Shown here in pieces: positions 63,509 through 64,000 of a stretch of 64,000 nucleotides of DNA. The DNA comes from Bacteroides zhangwenhongii. Lineage in GTDB: Bacteria > Bacteroidota > Bacteroidia > Bacteroidales > Bacteroidaceae. A model generated the notes under the pieces. It saw only the letters and a program-made list of their open reading frames with translations, made no database searches and was not told the DNA's origin. Positions within the stretch are counted from its first letter, which is position 1. Each line of letters begins with the position of its first letter. The stretch lies in the NCBI RefSeq assembly GCF_009193325.2, contig NZ_CP059856.1, forward strand, positions 2,108,001 through 2,172,000. The letters are read 5' to 3'. A program made the position numbers and the translations under genes.

Positions 63509-64000
63509 CTAATCTTTTTTCTTCGTCAGGACTACATGGTAGCCAAGTTTCTTTAACTCACCTTTCAGGTATTCCTTGCGTTGCTTCTCTTTCTTCTCAG
63601 GCACATAACTGTCTCCAAGCTCCTTGTATCTTCCGTCTGTTGACAACACATAGTGTATGCACTTGAGAAGGGAGTGCCCAACGGCAATCAACGCCTTTTT
63701 GTTGCCCTTGCGTGGGGCAAGTCGGTTGAAGCGTTCCATGAAGAACGTCCCTTTTGTTCGTGAGGCAGCCCATGCGGCTTCAACGAGTGTAGCCCTTACA
63801 TGCTTGTCTCCGTGGCTCGTCCTTCCGCTCTTCTTCTTGCCAGCACTTTCGTTGTTGCCTGGACACATTCCTGCCCAGGAACAAAGATGCGCCGCAGTAG
63901 GAAAGTTGCCCATGTCAAGACCAATCTCGGCTATCAGTTCCTCGCAGGTGCGGTTTTGCACTCCGGGTATCTCGCTCAGCCTTGCAATGACATCTTCGTA
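63509..64000 (-). CDS. IS110-family transposase, N-terminal part outside window
   Basis: The visible 163 residues are the C-terminal Transposase_20 part of an IS110 transposase: IPGVQNRTCEELIAEIGLDM, then AHLCSWAGMCPGNNESAGKKK with the conserved serine of the family, and VEAAWAASRTKGTFFMERFNRL. The frame is open to base 64000, so the DEDD N-terminal domain is beyond the edge. It is transcribed toward the ATPase gene promoter. It belongs to a separate insertion, not to the mobilizable element backbone. Confidence 0.93.
   Translation of the reverse strand, partial: YEDVIARLSEIPGVQNRTCEELIAEIGLDMGNFPTAAHLCSWAGMCPGNNESAGKKKSGRTSHGDKHVRATLVEAAWAASRTKGTFFMERFNRLAPRKGNKKALIAVGHSLLKCIHYVLSTDGRYKELGDSYVPEKKEKQRKEYLKGELKKLGYHVVLTKKKD

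Larger units (their letters stand above)
51470..64000. mobile_element. Integrative mobilizable element behind mnmE, right end not in window
   Basis: Begins within a few bases of the mnmE stop and contains a tyrosine integrase, excisionase-like genes, a RecA-fold ATPase, MobC-type and MobP-type mobilization genes and a cargo block. No tra/conjugation genes are visible, so it is mobilizable rather than self-transmissible. The left boundary is inferred from the mnmE end. No copy of the mnmE 3' end was found to the right, and the window ends in an IS110 transposase, so the right end is either beyond the edge or lost. Confidence 0.8.

Overview
The window looks like a chromosome segment of a Bacteroides species, close to the B. 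thetaiotaomicron/ovatus group by eye; I cannot fix the species. The evidence is the family content (DUF4494, DUF4348, DUF3127, FtnA-type ferritin, bifunctional HisIE, SDR-type threonine dehydrogenase beside kbl), the absence of strong Shine-Dalgarno sequences, and many copies of the Bacteroides -7 box TAnnTTTG upstream of genes.

Bases 1-51,465 are ordinary core chromosome. From left to right: the 3' end of glnS, a TPR protein, a DedA protein, tpx, an HdeD-like protein, DUF4494, yggS and a dihydroorotate-dehydrogenase-like enzyme; phoH, folC and ridA; a DUF805 protein and a minus-strand run of secreted protease/TPR protein, rlmB, recN, coaBC, a DnaQ-like exonuclease and dnaN; a DUF3127 protein ending in an SSB-like acidic tip; a DUF3352-like protein, a PhnP-like hydrolase, murB, a DUF4348 lipoprotein and the divergent threonine-to-glycine pair tdh/kbl; ferritin; lysA and lysC, an FtsE-like ATPase, hisIE-hisF-hisA-hisH and purU; two identical tRNA-Asp genes; a small redox cluster (flavodoxin, acetyltransferase, CMD-cupin) opposite an AraC activator; pspC, dnaX, a DivIC/FtsB protein, ttcA, a TPR/beta-propeller protein, the NfeD-FloA membrane pair, a nucleoside phosphorylase, a hybrid histidine kinase and mnmE.

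Bases from about 51,470 to the right edge are accessory DNA: an integrative mobilizable element lodged directly behind the mnmE stop codon. Its plus-strand part holds a protein with four excisionase-like HTH units, a tyrosine integrase, a two-TM protein, an excisionase-like HTH protein, a RecA-fold ATPase, a MobC-type accessory protein, a MobP-type relaxase and a small membrane protein. No conjugation (tra) genes are present, so it would have to be mobilized in trans. Four 10-bp direct repeats lie just upstream of the four-HTH gene.

The minus-strand cargo (58,886-63,141) is the most interesting part. A HerA/FtsK-like ATPase carries an N-terminal DndE-like domain and is followed 6 nt later by a HARE-HTH + Mrr PD-(D/E)xK nuclease. 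Behind these come a zinc-ribbon protein, a small membrane-anchored protein and a RhuM-family protein. I read it as a candidate two-gene ATPase-nuclease defence system related in logic to the known nuclease-HerA pairs, with no phosphorothioation genes in view. The window ends inside an IS110-family transposase, so the right end of the element is not seen.
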